Assembly: GCA_021160945.1 (NCBI GenBank)
Contig: JAGHBQ010000100.1
Span: forward strand, 1 to 15,476
Reading direction: 5' to 3'
Length of the DNA: 15,476 nucleotides
From: Thermoplasmata archaeon
GTDB lineage: Archaea; Thermoplasmatota; Thermoplasmata; Thermoplasmatales; Aciduliprofundaceae
Shown: positions 6,765-14,104 of the stretch, piece after piece
Numbering within the stretch: position 1 is the first letter of the stretch
How the letters are laid out: each line of letters begins with the position of its first letter
The notes under the pieces: model-generated
The model's database searches: none
The model's input: only the letters and a program-made list of their open reading frames with translations
What the model was told of the DNA's origin: nothing
Position numbers and translations under genes: made by a program

Positions 6765-7775
6765 TCAACACACTCTGGGCACAGGATCCCCAAGAGGTCT
6801 CTCAAGAAATCTTCTCCCTCCAATTTCAGTTTCAACAATAACTTTCCCCACATACTCCTTCGAGGCCGTACCTATTATTGCGGCTTTCCTTCCCAGTGGA
6901 TTTTTTCTCATGGCTTCCAGCGCATCCTCTGCAAATTCCTTATCAACGGACATGACAACCTTTCCTTCATTGGCCACAGAGAAGGGTGATATTCCGAGCA
7001 TTTCAGCTGCGGCTCTCACCGCCTCTTCAATTGGAACTTTATCTTCCCATATTTTTATTTCCACACCCGATTTTGTTGCCATCTCGTTGAGTGCTTCACT
7101 CAGACCACCTCGGGTAGGATCCTTCATAGCGTGTATATTTTCCCACCCTATGGCAGAGGCAACATCCCTTATCAAGGAATAAACAGGAGCTACATCACTC
7201 TTTAAAGGTGTTTCAAACTCAATTCCCTCACGAACACTCATTATGGCAAAACCATGCTCTCCTATTCCACCGTTGATAAGGATAGCGTCTCCCTCCTTCA
7301 CTCCGGAATCTCTTATTATTCTTTCGGCTTTACCTATGCCGGCCGTGATTACAAACACGCTTATTTTATCTTCAACTACCTTGGTATCTCCTGTTATTAT
7401 GGCTACGGGAACTTCTTGAGAGGTAAGATCCATCGATTTCAGAATCTTTTTGAGATCATCTCCATCAAAACCATCTTCAATTATAAGAGAAACTGCCAGG
7501 GCAAGGGGTCTTGCACCCATCACCGCAAGATCATTTACAGTACCGCTTACGGCCAAGCGACCTATATCACCACCTGGAAAGAATAAAGGTTTTACCGTAT
7601 GACCATCTATGGTGAATACTAGCTCATGAGCTCCAAGAGTAACACTGGCACCATCATCTAGATCATCAAGACTCACCTTACCCATAGATTTTAGATGGAA
7701 AGTGTTAAGAATTAGCTCTCTTATTAGCTCGTCCATGGCTTCTCCACCTGCTCCATGCATCATTTTAATTTTCAT
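6765..7775 (-). CDS. hypE: Hydrogenase maturation protein HypE
   Basis: PurM/AIR-synthase-like ATPase that receives a carbamoyl group from HypF on its C-terminal Cys, dehydrates it to thiocyanate and hands the CN to iron on HypC-HypD. The chain is 336 aa. The N-terminal MMHGAGGEAMDELI, the DDGA segment (about 41-44), GGDIGRLAVSGTVNDLAVMGA and the MKDPTRGGLSEALNEMA motif are all classic HypE. The protein ends PRVC, placing the essential acceptor Cys at the very last residue (336). The ATG at 7775 immediately follows the hypF stop (TAA then ATG, no gap). It has GAGGTGAG on the minus strand at 7788-7781, 5 nt away, as its ribosome site. It is the last gene of hypC-D-F-E. Confidence 0.97.
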   Translation of the reverse strand: MKIKMMHGAGGEAMDELIRELILNTFHLKSMGKVSLDDLDDGASVTLGAHELVFTIDGHTVKPLFFPGGDIGRLAVSGTVNDLAVMGARPLALAVSLIIEDGFDGDDLKKILKSMDLTSQEVPVAIITGDTKVVEDKISVFVITAGIGKAERIIRDSGVKEGDAILINGGIGEHGFAIMSVREGIEFETPLKSDVAPVYSLIRDVASAIGWENIHAMKDPTRGGLSEALNEMATKSGVEIKIWEDKVPIEEAVRAAAEMLGISPFSVANEGKVVMSVDKEFAEDALEAMRKNPLGRKAAIIGTASKEYVGKVIVETEIGGRRFLERPLGDPVPRVC

Positions 7776-10082
7776 TTATCTCACCTCATCCTTTTTTACA
7801 TATCCTTCCAGATACATGCCTCCTAAATAAGCCTGCCCTGCACTTATTCCATTGTCCCCTCGTGGAATATCTTGAGTTGTGTGAAATAGGAAACCGTTGC
7901 TCTCCACCCTGTTTCTAATTTCTTCGATAATTATCTGATTGCAGGCCACCCCCCCACTCACCCCTATATCTTTTATTCCAAGATTTTCTGCAACTTCCAT
8001 AGCTTTTTCAGCTAGGGCTTTGCCTATGGCTTTGTGAGTGGCATATGCAAGTTTCTCTTTTTTCATCCCTTTCCGCAGGGCTTCAAGTATCTGCGGAAGA
8101 ATTTTATGTGCCCTTATCTCCTTTTCCCAAGGGATAGAAAGTTCCTCATATCCTCTGGACTTCAATGCAAAACTTTCCAGTTTCATAGCAGGTTCTCCTT
8201 CATAGGTTCTGCAATAACATACACCGAGGAGGGATGATATGGCATCTAGGAATCTTCCCGTTGATGAAGTTTCACTCACATTTATCCTCTTAGCTATCTG
8301 CTGGAGTATGATATCAAACTCTCTTTCCCCATACTTCAGACTACTTATGGCTCCCGGAGTAAATTTATAGAGGAGCTCTCTGATCTCATCCTCTCCATAT
8401 TCCAGAGATAATAATCCTGCTAAGGAGCGGATGGGGTAATAGGAGGCAAGATCTCCTCCCGGCAGGGGATAGTAGGTGATATGCGAGTACCTTCTTACTC
8501 CATCTTTTCCCAGGTAAATTATCTCACCTCCCCAGATTTTACCATCGCTTCCATAACCCACACCATCAACAGCTATTCCAACGATCTCCTTAACTTTATT
8601 CTCAAGAAGAAGGGTAGCAATATGGGCATAATGATGCTGCACCTCCAGAACTTCCACATCTATCTCCTTTGCCATTTTTCTCCCAAAATTCGAGGTGTTG
8701 TAAAGTGGATGAGAATCCACTATGATGAGATCGAAATCCTTCATTTTAAGTATTTTATTGAATCTCTCAATGGCTTCCTGAAGGAAATCCATAACATCAA
8801 TTTTTGAGGTGTTCCCTATGTACTGACTGAGATAAATTTTTCTCTTCTTCACAAGAGAGATTGAGTTCATCAGTTCTGCACCCAGTGCAATTCCATTATA
8901 GCTGAACGGCATCTCTATGGGCAGAGGAACGAAACCACGGCTTCTTCTTATTATGGCTCTTTTTCCATCCACAAATCTCACAACACTGTCATCTATTCTA
9001 TTGACAATTCTCCTGTTGTGAAGAAGAATATAATCTACAGCATCTATCATACCCCATATTTTTTCATTATCTTTAACCATGGGCATATCGGGATAATTCG
9101 CAGAGGTCATGACGTAGGCTGGCGATGAGGAATAGTGAAAGAGAATATAGTGCACTCCCGCATAAGGAAGCATTATCCCCACAGTATGCAATCCCGGAGC
9201 TACAGATTCTGCCAGAAATTTCCCTTTTTTCCTGAGAAGAGTTATGGGTCTCCTGTAGCTTTTAAGCTCCTCCTCCTCTTCTGGATTTACATAAGCAATC
9301 TTTTTTATGGTATCGAGATCCTTGACCATGATGGCAAAGGGTTGCTGTTCTCTACCCAATCTATTTCGCAGTTCTCTTACCACTTCCTCATTGGTGGCAT
9401 CACACGCTATATGAAAACCTCCAATCCCTTTTATTGCAATTATTTTTCCTTCATCTATCAGTCTGGCCGCAGTTTTTAAAGGCTCCCTCTCAACTCTCCT
9501 TCCATCTTTTGTATAGAGCTCATATCTTGGTCCGCATTTTTCACAGCATGTGGGCTCTGCATGATATCTCCTGTTAAGGGGATCCTTATATTCCTCTCTG
9601 CATAATTCACACATTGGAAAATCTCTCATACTGGTATTCTCCCTGTCATAAGGTAAACTTTCTATTATACTGAACCTAGGTCCACAGTTGGTACATACGA
9701 TGAAGGGATAAAGGTATCTCCTGTCTTTTGGGTCAAACAATTCGCGAAGACAGTCTTCACATATAGCCACATCTGGAGGTATTATAGAATCTCCTGCTCC
9801 GTTTCCCATGGAACTTTTTTCAATCCTGAAGTCCTTATACCCCCTTGAGTTCACTTCCTCTATTTTAAGATTTTCAACCTTAGCAAGGGGTGGAGCTTCA
9901 TTTTTCAAAGAATTTAAGAATTTATCCACATTCTCTTTTCTTCCCTCGACAAAAATTTCCACTCCTGCATCTCCCAGATTTTTTACATAACCTCTTATTT
10001 CGTATTTATATGCAATTCTGTAAACAAAGGGTCGAAAACCCACTCCCTGAACTACACCGTCCACTTTCAGCAGATAGGCCAT
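7776..10082 (-). CDS. hypF: Carbamoyltransferase HypF
   Basis: Uses carbamoyl phosphate and ATP to make carbamoyl-AMP and transfers the carbamoyl group to the C-terminal Cys of HypE. It has 768 aa from the chosen start. Domains in order: an acylphosphatase-like domain (1 to about 90, GVVQGVGFRPF with Arg17, and Asn35), then two zinc-finger modules (CEDC...CTNC and CELC...CEKC) between about 105 and 180. A YrdC-like domain follows (about 195-375, KGIGGFHIACDA), then a Kae1-like domain (about 385-760, HHYAHIATLL and GVSGGVACNQIIIEEI). All are intact. The ATG at 10082 is chosen over an upstream start at 10106 inside hypD. It begins the acylphosphatase fold directly and lies 4 nt after the hypD stop, with GGGTGAG spanning that stop as ribosome site. 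The Kae1-like part should not be mistaken for TsaD. Confidence 0.97.
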   Translation of the reverse strand: MAYLLKVDGVVQGVGFRPFVYRIAYKYEIRGYVKNLGDAGVEIFVEGRKENVDKFLNSLKNEAPPLAKVENLKIEEVNSRGYKDFRIEKSSMGNGAGDSIIPPDVAICEDCLRELFDPKDRRYLYPFIVCTNCGPRFSIIESLPYDRENTSMRDFPMCELCREEYKDPLNRRYHAEPTCCEKCGPRYELYTKDGRRVEREPLKTAARLIDEGKIIAIKGIGGFHIACDATNEEVVRELRNRLGREQQPFAIMVKDLDTIKKIAYVNPEEEEELKSYRRPITLLRKKGKFLAESVAPGLHTVGIMLPYAGVHYILFHYSSSPAYVMTSANYPDMPMVKDNEKIWGMIDAVDYILLHNRRIVNRIDDSVVRFVDGKRAIIRRSRGFVPLPIEMPFSYNGIALGAELMNSISLVKKRKIYLSQYIGNTSKIDVMDFLQEAIERFNKILKMKDFDLIIVDSHPLYNTSNFGRKMAKEIDVEVLEVQHHYAHIATLLLENKVKEIVGIAVDGVGYGSDGKIWGGEIIYLGKDGVRRYSHITYYPLPGGDLASYYPIRSLAGLLSLEYGEDEIRELLYKFTPGAISSLKYGEREFDIILQQIAKRINVSETSSTGRFLDAISSLLGVCYCRTYEGEPAMKLESFALKSRGYEELSIPWEKEIRAHKILPQILEALRKGMKKEKLAYATHKAIGKALAEKAMEVAENLGIKDIGVSGGVACNQIIIEEIRNRVESNGFLFHTTQDIPRGDNGISAGQAYLGGMYLEGYVKKDEVR

Positions 10083-10086
10083 TTTC

Positions 10087-11187
10087 TCACCCGTAGAGGG
10101 AGCCATACTTATAAAAGATCTGACATGTCCCTTCGTATGATACCATACATGGACCTACAGGATGGCGAGGGGTGCAAACTCTTCCAAAGAGGGGGCACTC
10201 AGTAGGAAGAATAAGACCTCTAAGAACTTCACCACATCTGCATCCTCTCTCCAAATCAGGAAGTTCTTCCACTTCAATATCATAAAGGTTAGATATTTCA
10301 TAATCTCCATATTTATCTTTAAGCGAATAACCGCTTCTCTGTATGACTCCAAGAGCTCTCCATTTTGCATCTACAACTTCAAACAATTCCTCTATTTTTT
10401 TCTGAGCCTCCTCATTGCCCTTATATTTTACCGCACGGGTGTACTCATTCTCAATTCTTATCTCTTCATCCCTAAGCATCTTGAGAAGCATGAGTATAGA
10501 GAGGAGAACATCAATAGGTTCAAATCCTGAGATAACTTGAGGTACCTTGTATTCTCTTGTAAGATACTCCCATCCTCTCACCCCTATGATGGTGGATACA
10601 TGCCCGGGAGTTATGAGTCCATTTAAAGTTGTACCTTCTCGCAGAAGGTATTCCACAGCAGGCGGGGTTAAACGATGAACTGAATATATTTTGAAATTTT
10701 CAACTCCCTTTTCTATAACTTCCCAGAGCATACCTGCCGTGGGGGCTGTTGTGGTCTCAAATCCTGGTGAAAAGTGAACAACAGTCCTTTCTTTATTCCT
10801 CATTGCAATCTTGTAAGAATCGTATATGGAGTAAACTATCTTGACATCATAGCCCTCGCTTTTCATATCCGCAAAACTCCCCTTTGGTGTAGGAATCCTG
10901 TACATATCTCCAAACGTCGTGACAATCATCTTTTCTTTTTCTCTCTTTAGAATTTCCATCATTCTAACTATATCCTCAACAGGAGTTATGCACACAGGAC
11001 ACCCTGGACCCGCAAGAATTTTCACATTCTTTGGAAGAAGTGCCCTTATTCCAAATCTGGTAATTGTATCTTCATGGGTACCGCATACATCCATGAATCT
11101 TACTTCCTTTCCTATTTTCTTCGCTTCCTCAAAAATTCTTTTGAGAATTTTTTTTGCTATTTCTCTATCTCTGAATTCAGAGAGCAA
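10087..11187 (-). CDS. hypD: Hydrogenase maturation protein HypD
   Basis: [4Fe-4S] scaffold protein that with HypC assembles the Fe(CN)2CO ligand set. The signature cysteine motifs are present: MDVCGTHEDTITRFG, GPGCPVCITPVED, the FETTTAPTAG segment, and the C-terminal cluster with GCRCGEVLRG, TECPLFGRVCTP and GPCMVSYEGTCQIFY. The end, YKYGSLYG, is normal. No ATG start exists; two TTG codons compete, at 11193 (overlapping the hypC stop as TTGA) and at 11187. The GGAGG at 11199-11195 is 1 nt from the first TTG but 7 nt from the second, so 11187 is preferred (366 aa against 368). The TTG start may lower translation relative to hypC. Confidence 0.95.
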   Translation of the reverse strand: MLSEFRDREIAKKILKRIFEEAKKIGKEVRFMDVCGTHEDTITRFGIRALLPKNVKILAGPGCPVCITPVEDIVRMMEILKREKEKMIVTTFGDMYRIPTPKGSFADMKSEGYDVKIVYSIYDSYKIAMRNKERTVVHFSPGFETTTAPTAGMLWEVIEKGVENFKIYSVHRLTPPAVEYLLREGTTLNGLITPGHVSTIIGVRGWEYLTREYKVPQVISGFEPIDVLLSILMLLKMLRDEEIRIENEYTRAVKYKGNEEAQKKIEELFEVVDAKWRALGVIQRSGYSLKDKYGDYEISNLYDIEVEELPDLERGCRCGEVLRGLILPTECPLFGRVCTPRHPVGPCMVSYEGTCQIFYKYGSLYG

Positions 11188-11189
11188 TT

Positions 11190-11429
11190 TCAATCCTCCA
11201 GAATATGGGGCTCATCTGAGCTCAAGAGTTCATCCCACGCCTCTATACTTCTTTTAGCTGCCTCTTCATCCATCTTTTCTATGGCAAATCCTGTGTGAAC
11301 GATTACATAATCGCCCACCTTAAGCTCCCTTATAAAATCAATCCTTGCCTCTCTTCTCACTCCTCCATAATCTACAATGGCTAGATTATCACGAATTTCC
11401 ACAACTTTCCCTGGAATAGCAAGACACAT
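11190..11429 (-). CDS. hypC: Hydrogenase assembly chaperone HypC
   Basis: Small OB-fold chaperone that binds HypD and shuttles the Fe(CN)2CO group to the hydrogenase large-subunit precursor. The 79-aa chain begins MCLAIPGKVVEI. Cys2 becomes the N-terminal residue after Met removal and is the iron-binding ligand. His45 (VHTGFAIEKMDEEAA) is the second conserved residue. The central KVGDYVIVHTG is diagnostic. The ATG at 11429 is 26 bp below a TATA-like box with no Shine-Dalgarno sequence, so hypC is probably the leaderless first gene of the hyp operon. Its stop lies within a few bases of the hypD start. The tail, about 66-79 (DELLSSDEPHILED), is a little longer and more acidic than in the shortest homologues. 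Confidence 0.96.
   Translation of the reverse strand: MCLAIPGKVVEIRDNLAIVDYGGVRREARIDFIRELKVGDYVIVHTGFAIEKMDEEAAKRSIEAWDELLSSDEPHILED
11195..11199 (-). promoter_or_regulatory. Ribosome binding site deciding the hypD start
   Basis: GGAGG on the minus strand inside the last codons of hypC. Its spacing (7 nt) favours the TTG at 11187 over the TTG at 11193 (1 nt). Confidence 0.55.
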
Positions 11430-11450
11430 AATAGAAGATTGTGTCCCACC

Positions 11451-11460
11451 TAATAAATAT
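11451..11460 (-). promoter_or_regulatory. TATA-like box of the hypCDFE operon
   Basis: ATATTTATTA on the minus strand is centred about 26 bp upstream of the hypC ATG, so transcription should begin at or within a few bases of the ATG. No other likely promoter is seen inside the operon. Confidence 0.6.
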
Positions 11461-11505
11461 TACGATTTTAGTAATTTTTTCTCGATTTTCGGAAGGTAAA
11501 GATGC

Positions 11506-12177
11506 TTAAATCAATCCCTTCTTCTTTCTTATGCGATATGCCACCAAATGAGGTATAAGAACCATAGTCCCTATCAAAAGTATGCCTATAGTTATGTACC
11601 CCATCAGCTTAAAGAAATATGAAAATGTACCTTTTTCTTTGTTATTGGGCATGCCCGGAGTGGGTTGCTCTTCCAAATAAAAATCTTCTGTAAAATCACC
11701 GGTGTAAGGATGATCCCTATATCTTGCCCAGGAGCAGTTGAGTGGTAAAGTTCTCTGTAAAACCCTCACCACATCTTTCTCATTAGAATTTACTCTGAAA
11801 ATACTTAAATTACCATCGAGAGGAAACACTGCGCCAGAGTAAACATTAGAAATATTTGTTCTCCAGTAACGGGTGAAATTATCAACAGATGGGGTTATCA
11901 CCACATAACCATGAGGTTTTAGAGTTATGGGTGGAAGAGAAAATACACAGTATACTCCTTCAAAAGAGTATCTCCAATCACTTAAATTTATAATTTGCTC
12001 AGTGGGATTGTATAGCTCAAACCAGACCGCCTCTGGATCTGTGGTGTTAAAAGCAATTTCATTTATAATAAGAGGTGGAATTGTGTGGTCCCCTTTAGAG
12101 GGATGGCCGGTTGTCATTACCAACAGGGCGAGAAGGAGAACTAGAATTACGAAAATCCTGTGAATCTTTTTTCTCAT
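11506..12177 (-). CDS. Predicted secreted, membrane-anchored lamin-tail-domain protein
   Basis: 223 aa. A basic N-terminus (MRKKIHRI) and hydrophobic core at about 8-22 form a Sec signal or anchor. A lamin-tail (LTD) immunoglobulin-like domain follows, from about 36 to 160. It shows the hallmark LIINEIAFNTTDPEAVWFEL, then YNPTEQIINLSDWRYSF, LKPHGYVVITPS, and the closing PTPGMPN near 175. One C-terminal membrane helix lies at about 187-210, followed by the basic tail RIRKKKGLI, which should stay in the cytoplasm. The extracellular part holds six N-x-S/T sequons (NTT, NLS, NFT, NIS, NLS, NCS), suggesting a glycosylated surface protein. LTDs in prokaryotes often sit beside nucleases or hydrolases, but no enzyme domain is visible here. 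A TATA-like box at 12195-12205 (minus) is about 23 bp upstream. The gene is divergent from pyrH. Confidence 0.85.
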   Translation of the reverse strand: MRKKIHRIFVILVLLLALLVMTTGHPSKGDHTIPPLIINEIAFNTTDPEAVWFELYNPTEQIINLSDWRYSFEGVYCVFSLPPITLKPHGYVVITPSVDNFTRYWRTNISNVYSGAVFPLDGNLSIFRVNSNEKDVVRVLQRTLPLNCSWARYRDHPYTGDFTEDFYLEEQPTPGMPNNKEKGTFSYFFKLMGYITIGILLIGTMVLIPHLVAYRIRKKKGLI

Positions 12178-12194
12178 TATTCCCCAATCTCTCT

Positions 12195-12205
12195 CTTATA
12201 TGTAA
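12195..12205 (-). promoter_or_regulatory. TATA-like box for the lamin-tail protein
   Basis: TACATATAAG on the minus strand is centred about 23 bp upstream of the ATG at 12177. It shares an 81-bp divergent gap with the pyrH promoter. Confidence 0.45.
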
Positions 12206-12227
12206 AACTTGTCCCATAACATGCAAA

Positions 12228-12237
12228 TTTTTTAATA
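12228..12237 (+). promoter_or_regulatory. TATA-like box for pyrH
   Basis: TTTTTTAATA is centred about 26 bp before the pyrH ATG. The region between is pyrimidine-rich without a Shine-Dalgarno, as for a leaderless message. Confidence 0.5.
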
Positions 12238-12258
12238 CACTAACCGCATAATCTCTCT

Positions 12259-12951
12259 ATGACCGTCATCTCCCTCGGAGGCTCCATAGTGGCAGGTGAG
12301 GAGATAAATCTGGAGTATATTTTAAAATTCCGTGAATTTCTGCAGAAATACTCCAAGAGATACAAATTCTACGTTGTTGTAGGTGGAGGTAAAACCGCCA
12401 GAAAATATATAATGGCCGGTCAAAAACTAAAGCTCAACCAGTACATACTGGATGATATGGGTATACTTGCTACGAGATTGAATGCCTATCTTCTCATTGG
12501 TGATTATTCCTATCCCAAGGTTGCAGAAAATATCGAAGAGGCATTTGTTGCAGGCAAAAATTACAATGTTATTGTTATGGGAGGCACGGAGCCAGGACAT
12601 ACCACCGATGCGGTCTCCCTTCTATTAGCTGAGAGAGCTGGAGAGAGAAGAGTGATCAACATGACCTCTGTAGGAGGAATATATGATAGAGATCCAAAGG
12701 TTCACAGAGATGCAAAGCTCATAGAATATATGAGCTATGAGGATGCCGAGAAGCTATTTATGGAGAGGAAGATGAATGCTGGCCTAAATATACCATTTGA
12801 TCTTCTGTCTTTAAAAATAGCTGAGAGAAGCAGAATAGAGATAGTGATCATTGGAAGTGAAATAAGAGAACTCGAAAAGGTGATGAATGGTGAAAAATAC
12901 CAGGGAACGGTTATTGGAAAGTCTCACGATGGACATAAAGAAGAAAAATAA
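12259..12951 (+). CDS. pyrH: Uridylate kinase (UMP kinase), archaeal type
   Basis: Amino-acid-kinase-fold enzyme that phosphorylates UMP to UDP with ATP in pyrimidine nucleotide synthesis. 230 aa, normal for archaeal PyrH. Motifs: N-terminal MTVISLGGSIVAGEEIN (phosphate-binding loop), VVVGGGKTARKYI (about 39-51), the LDDMGILATRLNAYLL segment, MGGTEPGHTTDAVSLLLAE (about 111-129) and NMTSVGGIYDRDPKVHRDAKL. The N-terminus starts directly with the first strand, fitting the archaeal family. The gene appears leaderless. Its 3' end overlaps the next gene by 23 bp, so the two are probably co-transcribed. Confidence 0.95.
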   Translation: MTVISLGGSIVAGEEINLEYILKFREFLQKYSKRYKFYVVVGGGKTARKYIMAGQKLKLNQYILDDMGILATRLNAYLLIGDYSYPKVAENIEEAFVAGKNYNVIVMGGTEPGHTTDAVSLLLAERAGERRVINMTSVGGIYDRDPKVHRDAKLIEYMSYEDAEKLFMERKMNAGLNIPFDLLSLKIAERSRIEIVIIGSEIRELEKVMNGEKYQGTVIGKSHDGHKEEK

Positions 12952-13459
12952 GCTTACCCCCTTATCATTTTTGGCATTTATTCTACTCTTTGCATGGCTT
13001 CTTCTCCTATTTCTCACACCCTTTACCCAAGCACCCCAAACAATTTATCTGGGAAATAATGGAATGGTTAGCATTATGGATAATACACCTTATATAAAAA
13101 ATAATATTAAGAATCCAATATCTCGAGGAGTATATTTCTCTGGAGATTTTATGTGCCATCAACATGCCGATAGATCTTTCTTTCTAAATGGAAACCAGAT
13201 GGCTTACTGTGCAAGGTGCACGGGGATATTTCTTGGTATGGCCTTTGGCGCATTTATAGGCTCACTCTTTAAATTAAGAATTGGTTTCTCTCTCTACATC
13301 ATTGTCATACTGCCTCTTGTTCTCGATGGTTTACTGCAACTTTTCACCTCATACGAAAGCAGTAATTTAATTAGAATTGTGACAGGTACACTTGCAGGTA
13401 CATTTACTTCTTTTGTTTTCTATTATGTCTTTCAGAACTCTTCACTCTCTGGTAAATGA
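12929..13459 (+). CDS. DUF2085-family membrane protein
   Basis: 176 aa from the ATG at 12929 (MDIKKKNKLT). That start is chosen over an upstream ATG that would run deep into pyrH, because the chain then begins with a short basic segment just before the first membrane helix (about 12-31). An outside loop, about 32-73, leads to the family signature: CHQ at 76-78, RSFFLNGNQMAYCARCTG with Cys94 and Cys97, then three further helices (about 99-118, 122-142, 152-172). The conserved C-H-Q and C-x-x-C near a membrane surface suggest metal or redox binding, but no biochemical role is established that I know of. It overlaps pyrH by 23 bp and, at its 3' end, the convergent DUF504 gene by 56 bp. Confidence 0.83.
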   Translation: MDIKKKNKLTPLSFLAFILLFAWLLLLFLTPFTQAPQTIYLGNNGMVSIMDNTPYIKNNIKNPISRGVYFSGDFMCHQHADRSFFLNGNQMAYCARCTGIFLGMAFGAFIGSLFKLRIGFSLYIIVILPLVLDGLLQLFTSYESSNLIRIVTGTLAGTFTSFVFYYVFQNSSLSGK

Positions 13460-13667
13460 CTTTCCCATTATAGAGAATTCTTATGATTCTATGGTACGGT
13501 ATCATTCCCCTCTTGGTGAATATAAACTTGCTTCCCATATCAACTATATCCTCACCTTTGAGTAGTGCATAACCCTCGGGTCTCAATCTATCAATATAGT
13601 GAATCACAATAAGAGAAAAATCCCTGTCCCTCCTCCACCGATACTCGTTGAGAATATCTCTTATCAT
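13404..13667 (-). CDS. DUF504 / MJ1316-family protein (RNA cyclic-end recognition domain)
   Basis: 87 aa from the ATG at 13667, which overlaps the TGA of the upstream gene as ATGA. A longer frame from 13742 lies inside that upstream gene and adds residues the family lacks. The domain reads MIRDILNEYRWRRDRDFSLI, then YALLKGEDIVDMGSKFIFTKRG and IPYHRIIRILYNGKVIYQRV. This matches DUF504, described in Pfam as the MJ1316 RNA cyclic group end recognition domain. It is a small fold found alone in archaea and fused to RNA-repair or phosphodiesterase-type domains in eukaryotes. The C-terminal tail (KSSERHNRKQKK) is very basic, consistent with RNA contact. It is the last gene of the run DUF373-mptE-membrane protein-DUF504. 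The substrate is not known from sequence. Confidence 0.85.
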   Translation of the reverse strand: MIRDILNEYRWRRDRDFSLIVIHYIDRLRPEGYALLKGEDIVDMGSKFIFTKRGMIPYHRIIRILYNGKVIYQRVKSSERHNRKQKK

Positions 13668-14104
13668 ATCCTTCGCCTCTTTCGAGAGTATTTTATATAC
13701 CATCTTCCGATGAGATGCACAACAAGCGCTACAATAACCCAAGAGATAATAACGGATTCTACTGTGTAGATTCCCAATAGATATCCCTCAGAGCCAAGGG
13801 TGAGAACGAGAACCAATGAGCCGTAGGTTTTGCATCCAAATAAGGGGAAAATTTTCTTCCATCTCAGCTTTACTGCTACATATCCAAGAATAGTATAGGC
13901 AAGGAGAAAAAGAAACACTGTTTCACTTATATCTATAGACCCAAGAAGAATTATGAAGCTCAGGGTGTTGGCGTACACGCTGCTCCAGCTCACATAGTAT
14001 TTTTCGACAACTATCCCTATATAAATTACCATCAGTGCGCTTAGAATAGTTGCAATCTGTGGCTCCAGTATAATCATCTTCACAGAATAATAATTATCTC
14101 CCAT
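13664..14104 (-). CDS. Small polytopic membrane protein, unknown function
   Basis: 146 aa, not recognised. Hydrophobic segments at about 16-33, 45-71 (perhaps two helices), 93-111 and 113-133 give four or five membrane spans. It ends in a strongly basic tail, RWYIKYSRKRRRI, expected in the cytoplasm. A single FGCKTYGS segment sits in the loop before the later helices. The ATG at 14104 overlaps the end of mptE by 11 nt. A second Met (codon 10, at 14077) is an alternative start because no strong ribosome site precedes the first. Its stop overlaps the DUF504 start (ATGA). The close overlaps on both sides suggest translation from the same message as mptE. The gene may be a transporter or a membrane anchor, but nothing in the sequence decides. 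Confidence 0.75.
   Translation of the reverse strand: MGDNYYSVKMIILEPQIATILSALMVIYIGIVVEKYYVSWSSVYANTLSFIILLGSIDISETVFLFLLAYTILGYVAVKLRWKKIFPLFGCKTYGSLVLVLTLGSEGYLLGIYTVESVIISWVIVALVVHLIGRWYIKYSRKRRRI

Noticed and set aside
7776..8950. Kae1/TsaD-like signature suggesting a tRNA t6A enzyme
   Set aside because: It is the C-terminal domain of HypF, continuous with acylphosphatase, zinc-finger and YrdC-like parts.
10083..10106. Longer start for HypF at 10106
   Set aside because: The extra eight residues lie inside hypD and precede the acylphosphatase fold; the ATG at 10082 has the ribosome site.
13668..13742. Longer start for the DUF504 protein at 13742
   Set aside because: It would add 25 residues read in a second frame of the upstream membrane protein gene; the ATGA overlap at 13667 fits the domain start.
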